Shown piece after piece: positions 20,465-28,133 of a DNA stretch of 64,000 nt. A model generated the notes under the pieces. It searched no databases, was not told the origin of the DNA, and saw nothing but the letters and a program-made list of their open reading frames with translations. The stretch is taken from positions 970,001-1,034,000 of the forward strand of contig NZ_RQHK01000002.1 in NCBI RefSeq assembly GCF_004770475.1, written 5' to 3'. Position 1 is the stretch's first letter. The number at the start of each line of letters is the position of its first letter. This DNA is from Leptospira mtsangambouensis (GTDB lineage Bacteria; Spirochaetota; Leptospiria; Leptospirales; Leptospiraceae). Both the position numbers and the translations under genes were made by a program.

Positions 20465-20493
20465 TTGCCTATTCTATGAAAACCAATTATCTT
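20465..20493 (+). promoter_or_regulatory. Candidate promoter of the bacterioferritin gene
   Basis: TTGCCT (20465-20470) and TATCTT (20488-20493) are spaced by 17 bases in the short divergent gap between the thiolase-like gene and bfr. Both boxes are imperfect, so this is a weak prediction. Confidence 0.3.
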
Positions 20494-20525
20494 TCCATTT
20501 GAAGAGAGAAAATGAGGCTACCCAT

Positions 20526-21002
20526 ATGAAGGGAAAAAAAGAAGTAATCGACATTTTAGCGGAAGTTCTAGCTGCAGAACTCACAGCCATCAATCAGTAT
20601 TTTATTCATGCAAAAGTCTGTAAAAACTGGGGGTATTTGGAACTTGCAGAATACCTCAGAAAAGAGTCCATTGAAGAGATGAAACATGCAGACGAAATCA
20701 TTGAAAGGATTCTCTTTTTCGATGGAACTCCTGACTTGCAAAAGTATTTAAAAATCAACGTAGGCCAAACGGTTCCTGAGATGTTGGACCATGACTTACA
20801 GTTAGAATACAATGCAGTAGAAAGACTCAACCGCGGCATTGATATCTGCGTAGCAGCCAAAGACAATGGAACAAGAGAACTTTTGGAAAAAATCCTTGTT
20901 TCTGAAGAAGAACATATTGATTGGATTGAAACACAAAAATCCATTATCGATTCGATTAGCATCCAAAACTACTTGGCTCAAAAATTAGGAGACTCGGAAT
21001 AA
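20526..21002 (+). CDS. bfr: Bacterioferritin
   Basis: A 158-residue iron-storage ferritin. With ATG at 20526 as residue 1, the ferroxidase ligands fall at the standard places: Glu18, Glu51, His54, Glu94, Glu127 and His130; Met52, the heme ligand between subunits, is also present. This numbering match and GAGG about 10 bases ahead decide for 20526 over TTG at 20499. The end of the gene contains an AGGAG and overlaps the proposed ATA start of the methyltransferase gene by four bases. A terminator-like hairpin lies 31 bases after the stop. Confidence 0.94.
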   Translation: MKGKKEVIDILAEVLAAELTAINQYFIHAKVCKNWGYLELAEYLRKESIEEMKHADEIIERILFFDGTPDLQKYLKINVGQTVPEMLDHDLQLEYNAVERLNRGIDICVAAKDNGTRELLEKILVSEEEHIDWIETQKSIIDSISIQNYLAQKLGDSE

Positions 21003-22132
21003 AACCTACTCACCCCACTTACCATGCCATTTGCGGAGAAGGACTTTCTCCGCTTTTGGAAACCGAAATAAAATCCCACCATCTTAAAATTACCAGTTCC
21101 AACCGGGGTGGAGTTTTTTTTGCCGGAAAAAAAGAAGATGTCATTCAGTTTGCCATTCATACCAAGTTTGCGTCAAGAATCAACTTGCAGTTGTTACATG
21201 AAAATGCAGAAACGTACGACGAATTTTATGCTAAAGTGAGTGAACTTCCTTGGGAAAAATACATTGGACCCGAGGTTAGTTTTCGAATTGATGCAGAGAC
21301 CAAAGATAAATTAAAAAATTCTGAATTCACCATGCATCGAACCAAGGATGCAGTTCTCGATCGTTTGCGGAGTAAAAAGGTCCCTCTCCCGGAAATTGAA
21401 AAACGAATGGCGGACATCACCATTGTTGTGAGATCTCATACAGATAAGTTTAGCATTGAAATTTCTTTTTCGGGAGATCCCGTGGGAAGACGTGGATACA
21501 GACTTTTTGCAGGGAATGCACCTGTGAGAGAACCCATTGCCCAAGCCATGCTCGAGGTATCCGGATGGAAAGAAGGAAACACATTGGTTGATCCCATGTG
21601 CGGATCGGGAACCATCCTTATCGAAGCGGCTCTCCGCGAACGGCTGTATGGCGAAATTAATCGTTTCCTGTTTGCAGAATCTCCTGTTTTTCAAATCTTA
21701 TTTCCCACGTATGTATTCAATGAAAGGAAAAGAGAAAAACCAAATTCCCCACATCTTTTTGGATTTGATATCGATCCCGAAGCAGTTCGGATCGCCAAAG
21801 AAAATGCATACGAAGCTGGGGTGGAAGACTTTGTACAATTTGAAGTGGGAAATTGTTTAGATCTCAAAAACCAATTTGGAAAGGAGGGCCATGTAGTAAC
21901 AAACCCTCCGTATGGGGAACGAATTGGAAAACCAATGGAAGATTTAAAAGAGATGTACTTTCAATTTGGAAAAGTCATCAAAAATGAATTTGGTGGATGG
22001 AAGTTTACCGTTCTTTCGGGAGATTTTTCTCTCCTTGGAAAATTTGGACTCAAAGAAAATACTCATTTGAGTTTGAAACACGCAAACCTCAAAGCAAAGA
22101 TTGTTGATTATGAAATCAGAGGGGGGAAATGA
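20999..22132 (+). CDS. THUMP-domain class I SAM-dependent RNA methyltransferase (RlmL/YpsC-like)
   Basis: A 377-residue RNA methyltransferase (320-plus residues are certain). The N-terminal ferredoxin-like/THUMP part is followed by a Rossmann methyltransferase with LVDPMCGSGTILIEAAL (motif I) and VVTNPPYGERIG (NPPY motif), as in enzymes making m2G in 23S rRNA. The first usable ATG/GTG/TTG is TTG at 21056, but the in-frame codons before it encode HAICGEGLSPLLETEI, which matches the RlmL N-terminus (FASTARGLEELLKTEL). There is no standard start codon between the upstream TAG at 20957 and 21056. ATA at 20999 has AGGAG seven bases ahead and overlaps the bfr stop like an ATGA junction, so I propose it as the start. 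Confidence 0.8.
   Translation: MKPTHPTYHAICGEGLSPLLETEIKSHHLKITSSNRGGVFFAGKKEDVIQFAIHTKFASRINLQLLHENAETYDEFYAKVSELPWEKYIGPEVSFRIDAETKDKLKNSEFTMHRTKDAVLDRLRSKKVPLPEIEKRMADITIVVRSHTDKFSIEISFSGDPVGRRGYRLFAGNAPVREPIAQAMLEVSGWKEGNTLVDPMCGSGTILIEAALRERLYGEINRFLFAESPVFQILFPTYVFNERKREKPNSPHLFGFDIDPEAVRIAKENAYEAGVEDFVQFEVGNCLDLKNQFGKEGHVVTNPPYGERIGKPMEDLKEMYFQFGKVIKNEFGGWKFTVLSGDFSLLGKFGLKENTHLSLKHANLKAKIVDYEIRGGK
21033..21057 (+). terminator. Terminator-like hairpin inside the methyltransferase start region
   Basis: GCGGAGAA (21033-21040) and TTCTCCGC (21046-21053) pair perfectly with a 5-base loop and are followed by TTTT. The hairpin sits where a bfr terminator is expected but lies within codons of the methyltransferase gene if that gene starts at 20999. 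The T-run is short, so termination may be partial. Confidence 0.55.
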
Positions 22133-23274
22133 ATTCCAAAGACGTACTCAGTCGGGTCTTTGAAATCACAAGAGATCCTAGAGATGGACTACTTTTCTTA
22201 AAGGAATTCCAATCTTTATCGCCTGAATCATTTGCAATTCTTTATGCCGATTCGGAAACAATATTTGATAGTTCCGAAGCCTTGTTTTCAGATCTAAAAC
22301 TTCTGTATCAATTGGATCTTTTTCCCTTTGTGATTTTGGAAGTAGATAGTTTCCAATACTTAAAAGTTTTTTTCCCACTCGAACAATCAAATTCCGAGGG
22401 AGAAAGAAGTCTTGGTTTTTCATACCAAGTTGTGGATCGTAACAATCCACTAAAAGAGGAAGTTACCAAAAGTATCAGTCAGAAAAAAATTCCAATTTTA
22501 CTTTGGGATGATGAATCAGAAAAACTTTCTGCACTCATCGATCGTTGTCGTTCCATCCTCCATTCTTCCAAAGTCATTTATGTTTCGATCGATGGTCCAC
22601 TACGAGATCCAAATACAAATAAGGTAAAATCTATTTTACAAAGTGATTCTCATTTGTCTCTCCCGGAAGGGATGACTCTATCTCGGTCACAGGAGGAATT
22701 CATCCAACTTTCTGAAGACCTATTGTCAAAAATAGAAGACCCAAAATTTAGTATTGTCCTTACCTCACCCTTTACGTTACTGACTGAACTTTTTACGGTC
22801 AAAGGTAGCGGAACTCTTGTTAAGCGAAAAAATAAAATCAGGGTTTGTCATTCCACTGAGGATGTGGATATGAATAGAGTTTTCCAACTGATTGAAGAAT
22901 CTTTTGGAAAACCATTAAAACCAGAGTTTTATAAAACTAAATTTGATGTTCTATTTTTAGAAGAATCTTATAGGGCCTGTGCTTGGATGCAAAAGACAGA
23001 AAATGGATATTTACTTTCTAAATTTGCTGTGAATGGGGTGGCAAGAGGTGCGGGTGTGGGTCGCGATATTTGGGACCAAATTTTAGAACATTGCAAACCG
23101 CTTTTTTGGCGAAGCAAACCTGACAATAATATCAACAAGTGGTATATGTCTGTCGCACAAGGAATTGAAAAGGATGAAAGTTGGTATTATTATTGGTTGG
23201 GACTTGGCCAATCACTCATTCCAGATACGATCCAAATCTTAAAATCACAACCTGAAGATTTTTTTCCAAAGTAA
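22129..23274 (+). CDS. N-acetylglutamate synthase-like protein (DUF619 NAT domain)
   Basis: A 381-residue protein whose C-terminal third (about 235-381) fits the vertebrate-type NAGS acetyltransferase domain (DUF619): GVARGAGVGRDIWDQI, then LFWRSKPDNNINKWYMSVAQG and DESWYYYWLGL. Such domains acetylate glutamate with acetyl-CoA at the first step of arginine synthesis. In other organisms the domain is fused to an acetylglutamate kinase; here the N-terminal 230 residues keep the length and strand pattern of an amino-acid kinase but lack its glycine-rich ATP motifs, so this half is probably regulatory. It overlaps the methyltransferase gene by ATGA. Confidence 0.72.
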   Translation: MNSKDVLSRVFEITRDPRDGLLFLKEFQSLSPESFAILYADSETIFDSSEALFSDLKLLYQLDLFPFVILEVDSFQYLKVFFPLEQSNSEGERSLGFSYQVVDRNNPLKEEVTKSISQKKIPILLWDDESEKLSALIDRCRSILHSSKVIYVSIDGPLRDPNTNKVKSILQSDSHLSLPEGMTLSRSQEEFIQLSEDLLSKIEDPKFSIVLTSPFTLLTELFTVKGSGTLVKRKNKIRVCHSTEDVDMNRVFQLIEESFGKPLKPEFYKTKFDVLFLEESYRACAWMQKTENGYLLSKFAVNGVARGAGVGRDIWDQILEHCKPLFWRSKPDNNINKWYMSVAQGIEKDESWYYYWLGLGQSLIPDTIQILKSQPEDFFPK

Positions 23275-23284
23275 ACCCAAACCT

Positions 23285-23638
23285 ATGTTATCTAAGAATT
23301 CAGTTTTAGTGTATGATGGGAATTGTGGGTTTTGTACCCGCCTGGCAAAAATCATTCGAGAAAAAACGAAGGATCAGGTGGCAATTATTTCTTTTCATAA
23401 GCTCACAGATACTGAACTAAAATCCATTCACAAAGAACTAAACAAAACTTTGTGTGCGGGAGAAGTTCAACTCATTGAATCAGGGATACGTTATCCTGGA
23501 TTTTTTGCAGTCAGACAACTAAGTTGGAAAATGGACAAATACAAATACTTCAGTATCCTTTTGTATTTGCCCCTGGTCCCCTTTTTCGGAATGGGAGTTA
23601 TGTTTTTTTTGAAACGATTTCGAACTAAACTTTCGTAA
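23285..23638 (+). CDS. DCC-family thiol-disulfide oxidoreductase-like protein (DUF393)
   Basis: A 117-residue small protein with VYDGNCGFCTRLAK near the N-terminus, the DxxCxxC signature of the DCC family, which has a thioredoxin-like core. The C-terminus has one hydrophobic stretch (YFSILLYLPLVPFFGMGVMFF) that may touch the membrane. The substrate is unknown. It follows the NAGS-like gene by 10 bases and its end overlaps the convergent oxidase gene by 14 bases. Confidence 0.85.
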   Translation: MLSKNSVLVYDGNCGFCTRLAKIIREKTKDQVAIISFHKLTDTELKSIHKELNKTLCAGEVQLIESGIRYPGFFAVRQLSWKMDKYKYFSILLYLPLVPFFGMGVMFFLKRFRTKLS

Positions 23639-24302
23639 GGCGTTCTTTATCCAAACGAGAAAGTCCTTTGTAAAAATCTTCCCTTGCCACTAGAGCCAGT
23701 AAATTTCCTTCGATCACTTGGTTCTTTGATTCGTCTGTGATGGCTGTTTCTTCAATCAACTCAAACATACGTTGGCTATGACCTTCATCTGCTTCCAAAT
23801 TTACTTGGAAAAATTTCCCTTCGGGAAGGGTCATTTCCGTTTTTAGTTTTTTGTATGCAAGAGCAATCTGAGAATATTCCAATTTTAATAGGTATTCATT
23901 TGCAGGACCGAGAGCTCCAAGCCCATAAAAAAATCCTTTTGCAATGATGGACTCCATTTTATCCAAATACGTTTTGGTTTCGGGTAGGATCTTATGGTTG
24001 CCAAAATCAAAGTTTAATTTTGTTAAAAATTCAATGAGAATGGAAACGTGAGTGTCTGCAATTTTTCCTTCTCCAAGTTCTCCCCAAATATTTTCCACAA
24101 GGACTATTTTTGCGTTTTGGTCTCTTGTTTTGGCAGCCACTAACAAAAACCAATCTACAAAGCCAATTGACACAAAGTATTCTTGGCTTAGCCATAAAAT
24201 TAAGTCATTAAAACTCATTGAGGCACTTCGTTCTAACAACCACTGCGATCTAAGGATGGGATGAGTTTCCACATCCTTTTTTAAAGTTTCCACTATGTTC
24301 AT
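23625..24302 (-). CDS. Heme-oxygenase-fold diiron oxidase (iron-containing redox enzyme family)
   Basis: A 225-residue all-helical protein of the TenA/PqqC/CADD superfamily. The segment VENIWGELGEGKIADTH (69-85) fits the N-x-x-x-E-L-G-x-G...H pattern of iron-containing redox enzymes; with Glu41 and ADEGH (171-175) it supplies the expected carboxylate and histidine ligands (Glu41, Glu75, His85, Asp172, His175). Relatives oxidise amino acids or fatty acids and build metabolites. It is the last gene of a three-gene operon with an ATP-grasp ligase and a KamA-type aminomutase, joined by ATGA overlap, so its substrate is probably the product of those two. No thiamin gene is near, which argues against TenA. 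Confidence 0.75.
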   Translation of the reverse strand: MNIVETLKKDVETHPILRSQWLLERSASMSFNDLILWLSQEYFVSIGFVDWFLLVAAKTRDQNAKIVLVENIWGELGEGKIADTHVSILIEFLTKLNFDFGNHKILPETKTYLDKMESIIAKGFFYGLGALGPANEYLLKLEYSQIALAYKKLKTEMTLPEGKFFQVNLEADEGHSQRMFELIEETAITDESKNQVIEGNLLALVAREDFYKGLSRLDKERLTKV

Positions 24303-25294
24303 AAGTTTTTATCCTTTGCATACTTGTAACGATGATGATGTTTATATTCCTGAAATCCTAAATCCAAAACATAATTTAAAAGTTCAGAATAAGTTTTCCC
24401 ACTGCTTTCCCATAACAATGGTAATGTGGAATAAACAGAAGAAAAACCGGGAGTGGCATTTACTTCCAAAAAATACGGTAGGTCTTTTTCCAATTTAAAG
24501 TCGATACGAATGTAACCAGAACTTCCTAGGAAATTGGCAATTTGTACTGCAAAAGTTTGCAGAGTATTAGTTAGGTCTTTTGGCACAGAAAAATCCAAAG
24601 ATTCCACAAAACTTTCTTTAGATTTGACAAGATCACTGTATACAGAACCGGGATAATCAACAAAAGCAGGAACTGTGGCCGAATAACTTCCTTTATTTCC
24701 GAGTACTGCGATTGTCAGTTCCCTTCCCGACAGATAAGATTCAACAAGGACTGGACTGTATTTTTCAACTAACGCCGGTAAAACTTCCATCCAATCATTA
24801 GAATTCTGAATCCGATTTTTTTCGTTTATCCCAAGACTCGAACCCTCTCCATTAGGTTTGATGAACAAAGGAAAGTTCCCCGGTGGTGTTTGGTTTTTAT
24901 CTTCCACAAGCCAAAAATCTGTTGTGGGAATTCCAAAGGATTTTAAAAAAAGATTGGTTTTGTATTTATCTAAAGTGAAGGTTTGGACTGCCGCAGAACT
25001 TCCCGTATGAGGCACTGCTAAATACTCGCATAACGCCGGTATGTATGCTTCTCTGTTTGGAGACTGGTATCCTTCAATTAAATTCCAAACCATCCAATGT
25101 TTTCTTTCTTCTAAGGGAATGTTACAAAGAACGGACGTAATCTCTGTTGGGTTTGATAAAACAGCCACATCATAACCTAAATCCTTAATGGTAGTTTCCA
25201 TTTTTTGGATGGTCTCTTCAGATTCCCATTCCTGAGAAAGTTCGGGTGCACTTGGATCATACACATCACACGCAAGAATCACAGTACATTTCAT
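24299..25294 (-). CDS. Ddl-like ATP-grasp ligase of unknown substrate
   Basis: A 331-residue ATP-grasp enzyme related to D-Ala-D-Ala ligase. [13 protein letters not shown] (144-156), [23 protein letters not shown] (262-266) and [13 protein letters not shown] (277-289) keep the ATP and magnesium sites and the EGSS serine. The Ddl N-terminal glutamate motif and the YDYxxKY omega-loop are not there ([15 protein letters not shown] instead), so the acceptor amino acid is likely different. It lies between a radical SAM aminomutase and a diiron oxidase with ATGA overlaps on both sides, suggesting it joins an amino acid made by the aminomutase to a second molecule. It could still be a divergent cell-wall ligase, but the context makes that less likely. 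Confidence 0.78.
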   Translation of the reverse strand: MKCTVILACDVYDPSAPELSQEWESEETIQKMETTIKDLGYDVAVLSNPTEITSVLCNIPLEERKHWMVWNLIEGYQSPNREAYIPALCEYLAVPHTGSSAAVQTFTLDKYKTNLFLKSFGIPTTDFWLVEDKNQTPPGNFPLFIKPNGEGSSLGINEKNRIQNSNDWMEVLPALVEKYSPVLVESYLSGRELTIAVLGNKGSYSATVPAFVDYPGSVYSDLVKSKESFVESLDFSVPKDLTNTLQTFAVQIANFLGSSGYIRIDFKLEKDLPYFLEVNATPGFSSVYSTLPLLWESSGKTYSELLNYVLDLGFQEYKHHHRYKYAKDKNL

Positions 25295-26496
25295 AATCCG
25301 AGATTCTCCAAATCCGCATCACTCAAAACAGGATAATAGGATTCCTTATTCGAATCTACTGGTTCAAAGGATAAATGGATTTTTTTTGTGACTGCCGATC
25401 GAAATACATGTTGGCGGGTTTTGGGATTATAGCCCAAATACCAGTTAGGTGAAATGGTAATTTTACCACCTCCACCAGGAAGGTCATTTACAAATTGTGG
25501 GATCCCCATCCCTCCAATTTTTCCCCGCATATATTCTACAATTTCAATCCCACGGGCAAGCGGGGTACGAAACCCTCTGGAACCGGGAATCAGTTCCGGA
25601 TCATACAGGTAATAAGCACGAACACGCATCTCCAAAAGTTTTTTATGGAGAGTTAGCATGGTCTCTTCCTCATCATTGATTCCCTTTAAAAGTACAGACT
25701 GGTTCCCGACAGAAACACCCGCTTTTAATAACCGGAGGATTGCTTCTTTCGATTCTTTTGTACATTCTTTGGGATGGTTGAATTGGGTATTACAAAATAT
25801 GGAAAGTTTGTCGTTATTATAAGTTTCAATGATTTTACACAAAGACTCTGTTATGCGAAATGGCAAAGTGACTGGGTTTCTTGTACCTAATCTACAAATT
25901 TTTACATGAGGTATAGAGTTTAATTCCGAAAGAATCCACTCAAGTCTTGAATCTGCTAAGTTTAATGGATCTCCACCGCTAATGACTACATCTTCTATTT
26001 CTGAATGGTTTCGAATGTATTCAAATGCCTTTTCCAAATCCCCTTTTTCCATTCTTTCTTCATTCGAAGATACCTTTCGTCCCCGCATACAATGGCGGCA
26101 ATACACACTACAAGAATGGTTGGAAAATAAAAGAACTCGATTGGGATACATATGGGTCAGCCCACGAACAGGGCTTAGTCGTTCTTCATCTAAAGGATCG
26201 GCACTTTCTTCAGAAGAAAGGACTGCCTCTTCGGAACGAGGAACAATCATTTTTCGAATGGGACAATTGGGGTCATCGGGGCTTGACAAGGAAAGGTAAT
26301 AAGGAGTGGTAGAAACATGCAAACGAATGGTTTCTCTAATTCCTATGAGTTCCGATTCTGTTAGAACAAAATACCGAGATAAGTCTTCCCCTTTCACTCG
26401 ATTTTGCAACTGCGAGGTGTGATCCGTCCAATTTGTTCGGGAATACAGCTCTTCGCGCGCCTTAAGAACTTCTGATAAACTGCTTTGCACGAGCAT
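25291..26496 (-). CDS. KamA-family radical SAM aminomutase (lysine 2,3-aminomutase-like)
   Basis: A 401-residue radical SAM, PLP-dependent enzyme. The cluster cysteines are Cys129, Cys133 and Cys136 (CSVYCRHC), Arg138 follows as in Clostridium [11 protein letters not shown] is at 171-178, and the PLP lysine is Lys345 in PGGGGK. The lysine-side-chain contact Asp330 of KAM is kept (Asp338), but Asp293 is replaced by Glu301 at exactly the right spacing, so the substrate may be a shorter diamino acid such as ornithine, or still lysine. The frame runs upstream to 26625, but that would overlap the divergent HAD gene; ATG at 26496 matches the family N-terminus. First gene of the three-gene operon. 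Confidence 0.85.
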   Translation of the reverse strand: MLVQSSLSEVLKAREELYSRTNWTDHTSQLQNRVKGEDLSRYFVLTESELIGIRETIRLHVSTTPYYLSLSSPDDPNCPIRKMIVPRSEEAVLSSEESADPLDEERLSPVRGLTHMYPNRVLLFSNHSCSVYCRHCMRGRKVSSNEERMEKGDLEKAFEYIRNHSEIEDVVISGGDPLNLADSRLEWILSELNSIPHVKICRLGTRNPVTLPFRITESLCKIIETYNNDKLSIFCNTQFNHPKECTKESKEAILRLLKAGVSVGNQSVLLKGINDEEETMLTLHKKLLEMRVRAYYLYDPELIPGSRGFRTPLARGIEIVEYMRGKIGGMGIPQFVNDLPGGGGKITISPNWYLGYNPKTRQHVFRSAVTKKIHLSFEPVDSNKESYYPVLSDADLENLGL

Positions 26497-26578
26497 AACT
26501 TCCAATTCCTTACTTGCCAAGAGACCGCCAAATTCTTTTCTGGTGGTAATGCAAGAAAACCGCCTGGGGGAAATCCGC

Positions 26579-27223
26579 ATGGTCGCCTTCGATGTCGATG
26601 GGACCTTATTTTCCTCAGAATCCATAATCTTTAAGACCTATGTGCAGGCAATCGAAGAGTTTGCACAAAAGACGGGAAAAATCACGTCCTTACCGAGTCA
26701 TGACCAGATTATGAATGAGATTGGGAAACCCGTTCGTACCATCTTTAAAAACCTTTTGCCTGACCTTCCTGAATCTGAACGGGATATCATTTCTGGAAGG
26801 GTTCTAGACCTACTCTGCGACGCTATTAGAAGCGGTGGTGGTGATTTTTATGCAGGTGTCGGTTCTACCATCCATTATCTGAAAGAAAAAGGATACACCA
26901 TCACTTGTGCCTCCAACGGAAGAAAAGCTTATATTGAAACCGTTTTAGATACAGCAGGCGTTTTACAATACTTCGAACCAATTGTTGTCATCAACCAAGA
27001 CACCATCCATACCAAAGGAGAAATCCTTGCGGAGTATGTTCGCAAATACAATTTAGAACCAAGTGCCATTGCGATGATTGGAGATAGACATAGTGATTGG
27101 GAAGCAGCAAGAGAGAATGGATGTCCATTTGGTTTCTGCACCTATGGTCACGGCCTTCCTGGCGAAATTCCGGATTTCGATTGGAAATTCGATGATTTAC
27201 CCAATTTGAAAGAATTTTTTTAA
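26579..27223 (+). CDS. HAD-superfamily phosphatase (phosphoglycolate phosphatase-like)
   Basis: A 214-residue HAD hydrolase. Motif I is FDVDGTLF (residues 4-11), motif II CASNGR, a motif III lysine lies in HTKGEIL, and motif IV is [16 protein letters not shown]; a helical cap domain sits between motifs I and II. The substrate is open: phosphoglycolate, pyrophosphate or another small phosphate ester. ATG at 26579 is preferred because GGGGGAA lies seven bases ahead and the protein then starts like its relatives; earlier in-frame starts at 26543 (GTG) and 26549 (ATG) are possible. It is divergent from the aminomutase operon. Confidence 0.85.
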   Translation: MVAFDVDGTLFSSESIIFKTYVQAIEEFAQKTGKITSLPSHDQIMNEIGKPVRTIFKNLLPDLPESERDIISGRVLDLLCDAIRSGGGDFYAGVGSTIHYLKEKGYTITCASNGRKAYIETVLDTAGVLQYFEPIVVINQDTIHTKGEILAEYVRKYNLEPSAIAMIGDRHSDWEAARENGCPFGFCTYGHGLPGEIPDFDWKFDDLPNLKEFF

Positions 27224-27257
27224 ATTCGAAATTCTCTACTTTTCCGACATTGATACT

Positions 27258-28076
27258 GTGGCGGTACATCCCCAAATCCAAGATGATAAATGGAAATCTT
27301 TACGCTATTTGATTGGCGGGATTTTTCTTGTACTGGTCCTCATTGAAAAGTCAATGGGCTTTGACCCGAAAGCCACTGGAAGTTTTCTCCCCAAACAAGG
27401 ATTCCGCAATATAGGCAAATCGCAAGATAAGGGAAAATTTGCGGAACCTTCCGATCCTTTTGCCAAAGAAAATTGGGAAGATGATTTGAATTGGGAAGAA
27501 GAAGTTTTGACCCAAACCTTTCCCGATTCTGATTCCAAACAAAAACCTCGCACAAAACTAGTGGATGAAACCATTCCGGAAATCACTCTTCCTGAAGACA
27601 GGTTTCCTGGCGCCGGCAAACGACTGCAAGTGGATGCCGGGTACTTACCTGTATATTTCTTAAAATTTTATGGAACCGGCAAAAATAGCCAATCCCAGCT
27701 AGTCAAACTCACCCGGGAATTTCCAGGGGGAGATCCCATCCCTTATTTATTCCAAGAACTTACAAAAGGACCAAATCCTGAAGAAAAAGGCAAAGGGGTA
27801 CTTTCTGCTCTATCCAAAAGAGTCCGAATGGAGCCCAATTACCGTTTGGAAAATGGAATCCTCCATCTTTCAATTTCGGAAGATATCGGTTATGGAGGGA
27901 GTATGGAAATTTTAAAAGACAGACTCGATCAAATTTCATTTACCATGATTGGAAATTTTGGAATCAAAGGAGTAATACTTTATTCCAATGGGGAAAGAAT
28001 TCGGACTTTAGGCAGTGATGGAATGACAATTCCTGAAGTTCTTGCCAGATCCCAAAGGAAGGTAATCATTTTCTAA
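27258..28076 (+). CDS. GerMN-domain protein
   Basis: A 272-residue protein with an N-terminal hydrophobic segment (about 15-33), a charged low-complexity spacer, and a C-terminal GerMN domain (about 125-265: LPVYFLKFYGTG, REFPGGDPIPYLFQELTKGP, then GILHLSISEDI). GerMN domains were named from spore germination protein GerM and occur in many non-sporulating bacteria as extracytoplasmic modules thought to act at the cell wall. The GTG start at 27258 is the best available. The specific role is unknown. Confidence 0.8.
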   Translation: MAVHPQIQDDKWKSLRYLIGGIFLVLVLIEKSMGFDPKATGSFLPKQGFRNIGKSQDKGKFAEPSDPFAKENWEDDLNWEEEVLTQTFPDSDSKQKPRTKLVDETIPEITLPEDRFPGAGKRLQVDAGYLPVYFLKFYGTGKNSQSQLVKLTREFPGGDPIPYLFQELTKGPNPEEKGKGVLSALSKRVRMEPNYRLENGILHLSISEDIGYGGSMEILKDRLDQISFTMIGNFGIKGVILYSNGERIRTLGSDGMTIPEVLARSQRKVIIF

Positions 28077-28133
28077 CTCAAGGAAATGGTTTACAGATCT
28101 TAGATTTTCGGTATCTTTAGTTCTGGTTCTTAC

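Noticed and set aside
21024..21071. ATG at 21024 as the start of the RNA methyltransferase or of a leader peptide
   Set aside because: It is out of frame with the methyltransferase and stops after 15 codons; no ribosome site precedes it. A leader peptide cannot be excluded but is unsupported.
23625..24302. TenA thiaminase II
   Set aside because: The fold is shared, but the ELGxG...H pattern fits the iron-containing redox branch and no thiamin gene is near.
26496..26625. Extended N-terminus of the aminomutase to 26625
   Set aside because: It would overlap the HAD phosphatase gene head-on and does not match KamA N-termini; ATG at 26496 fits better.
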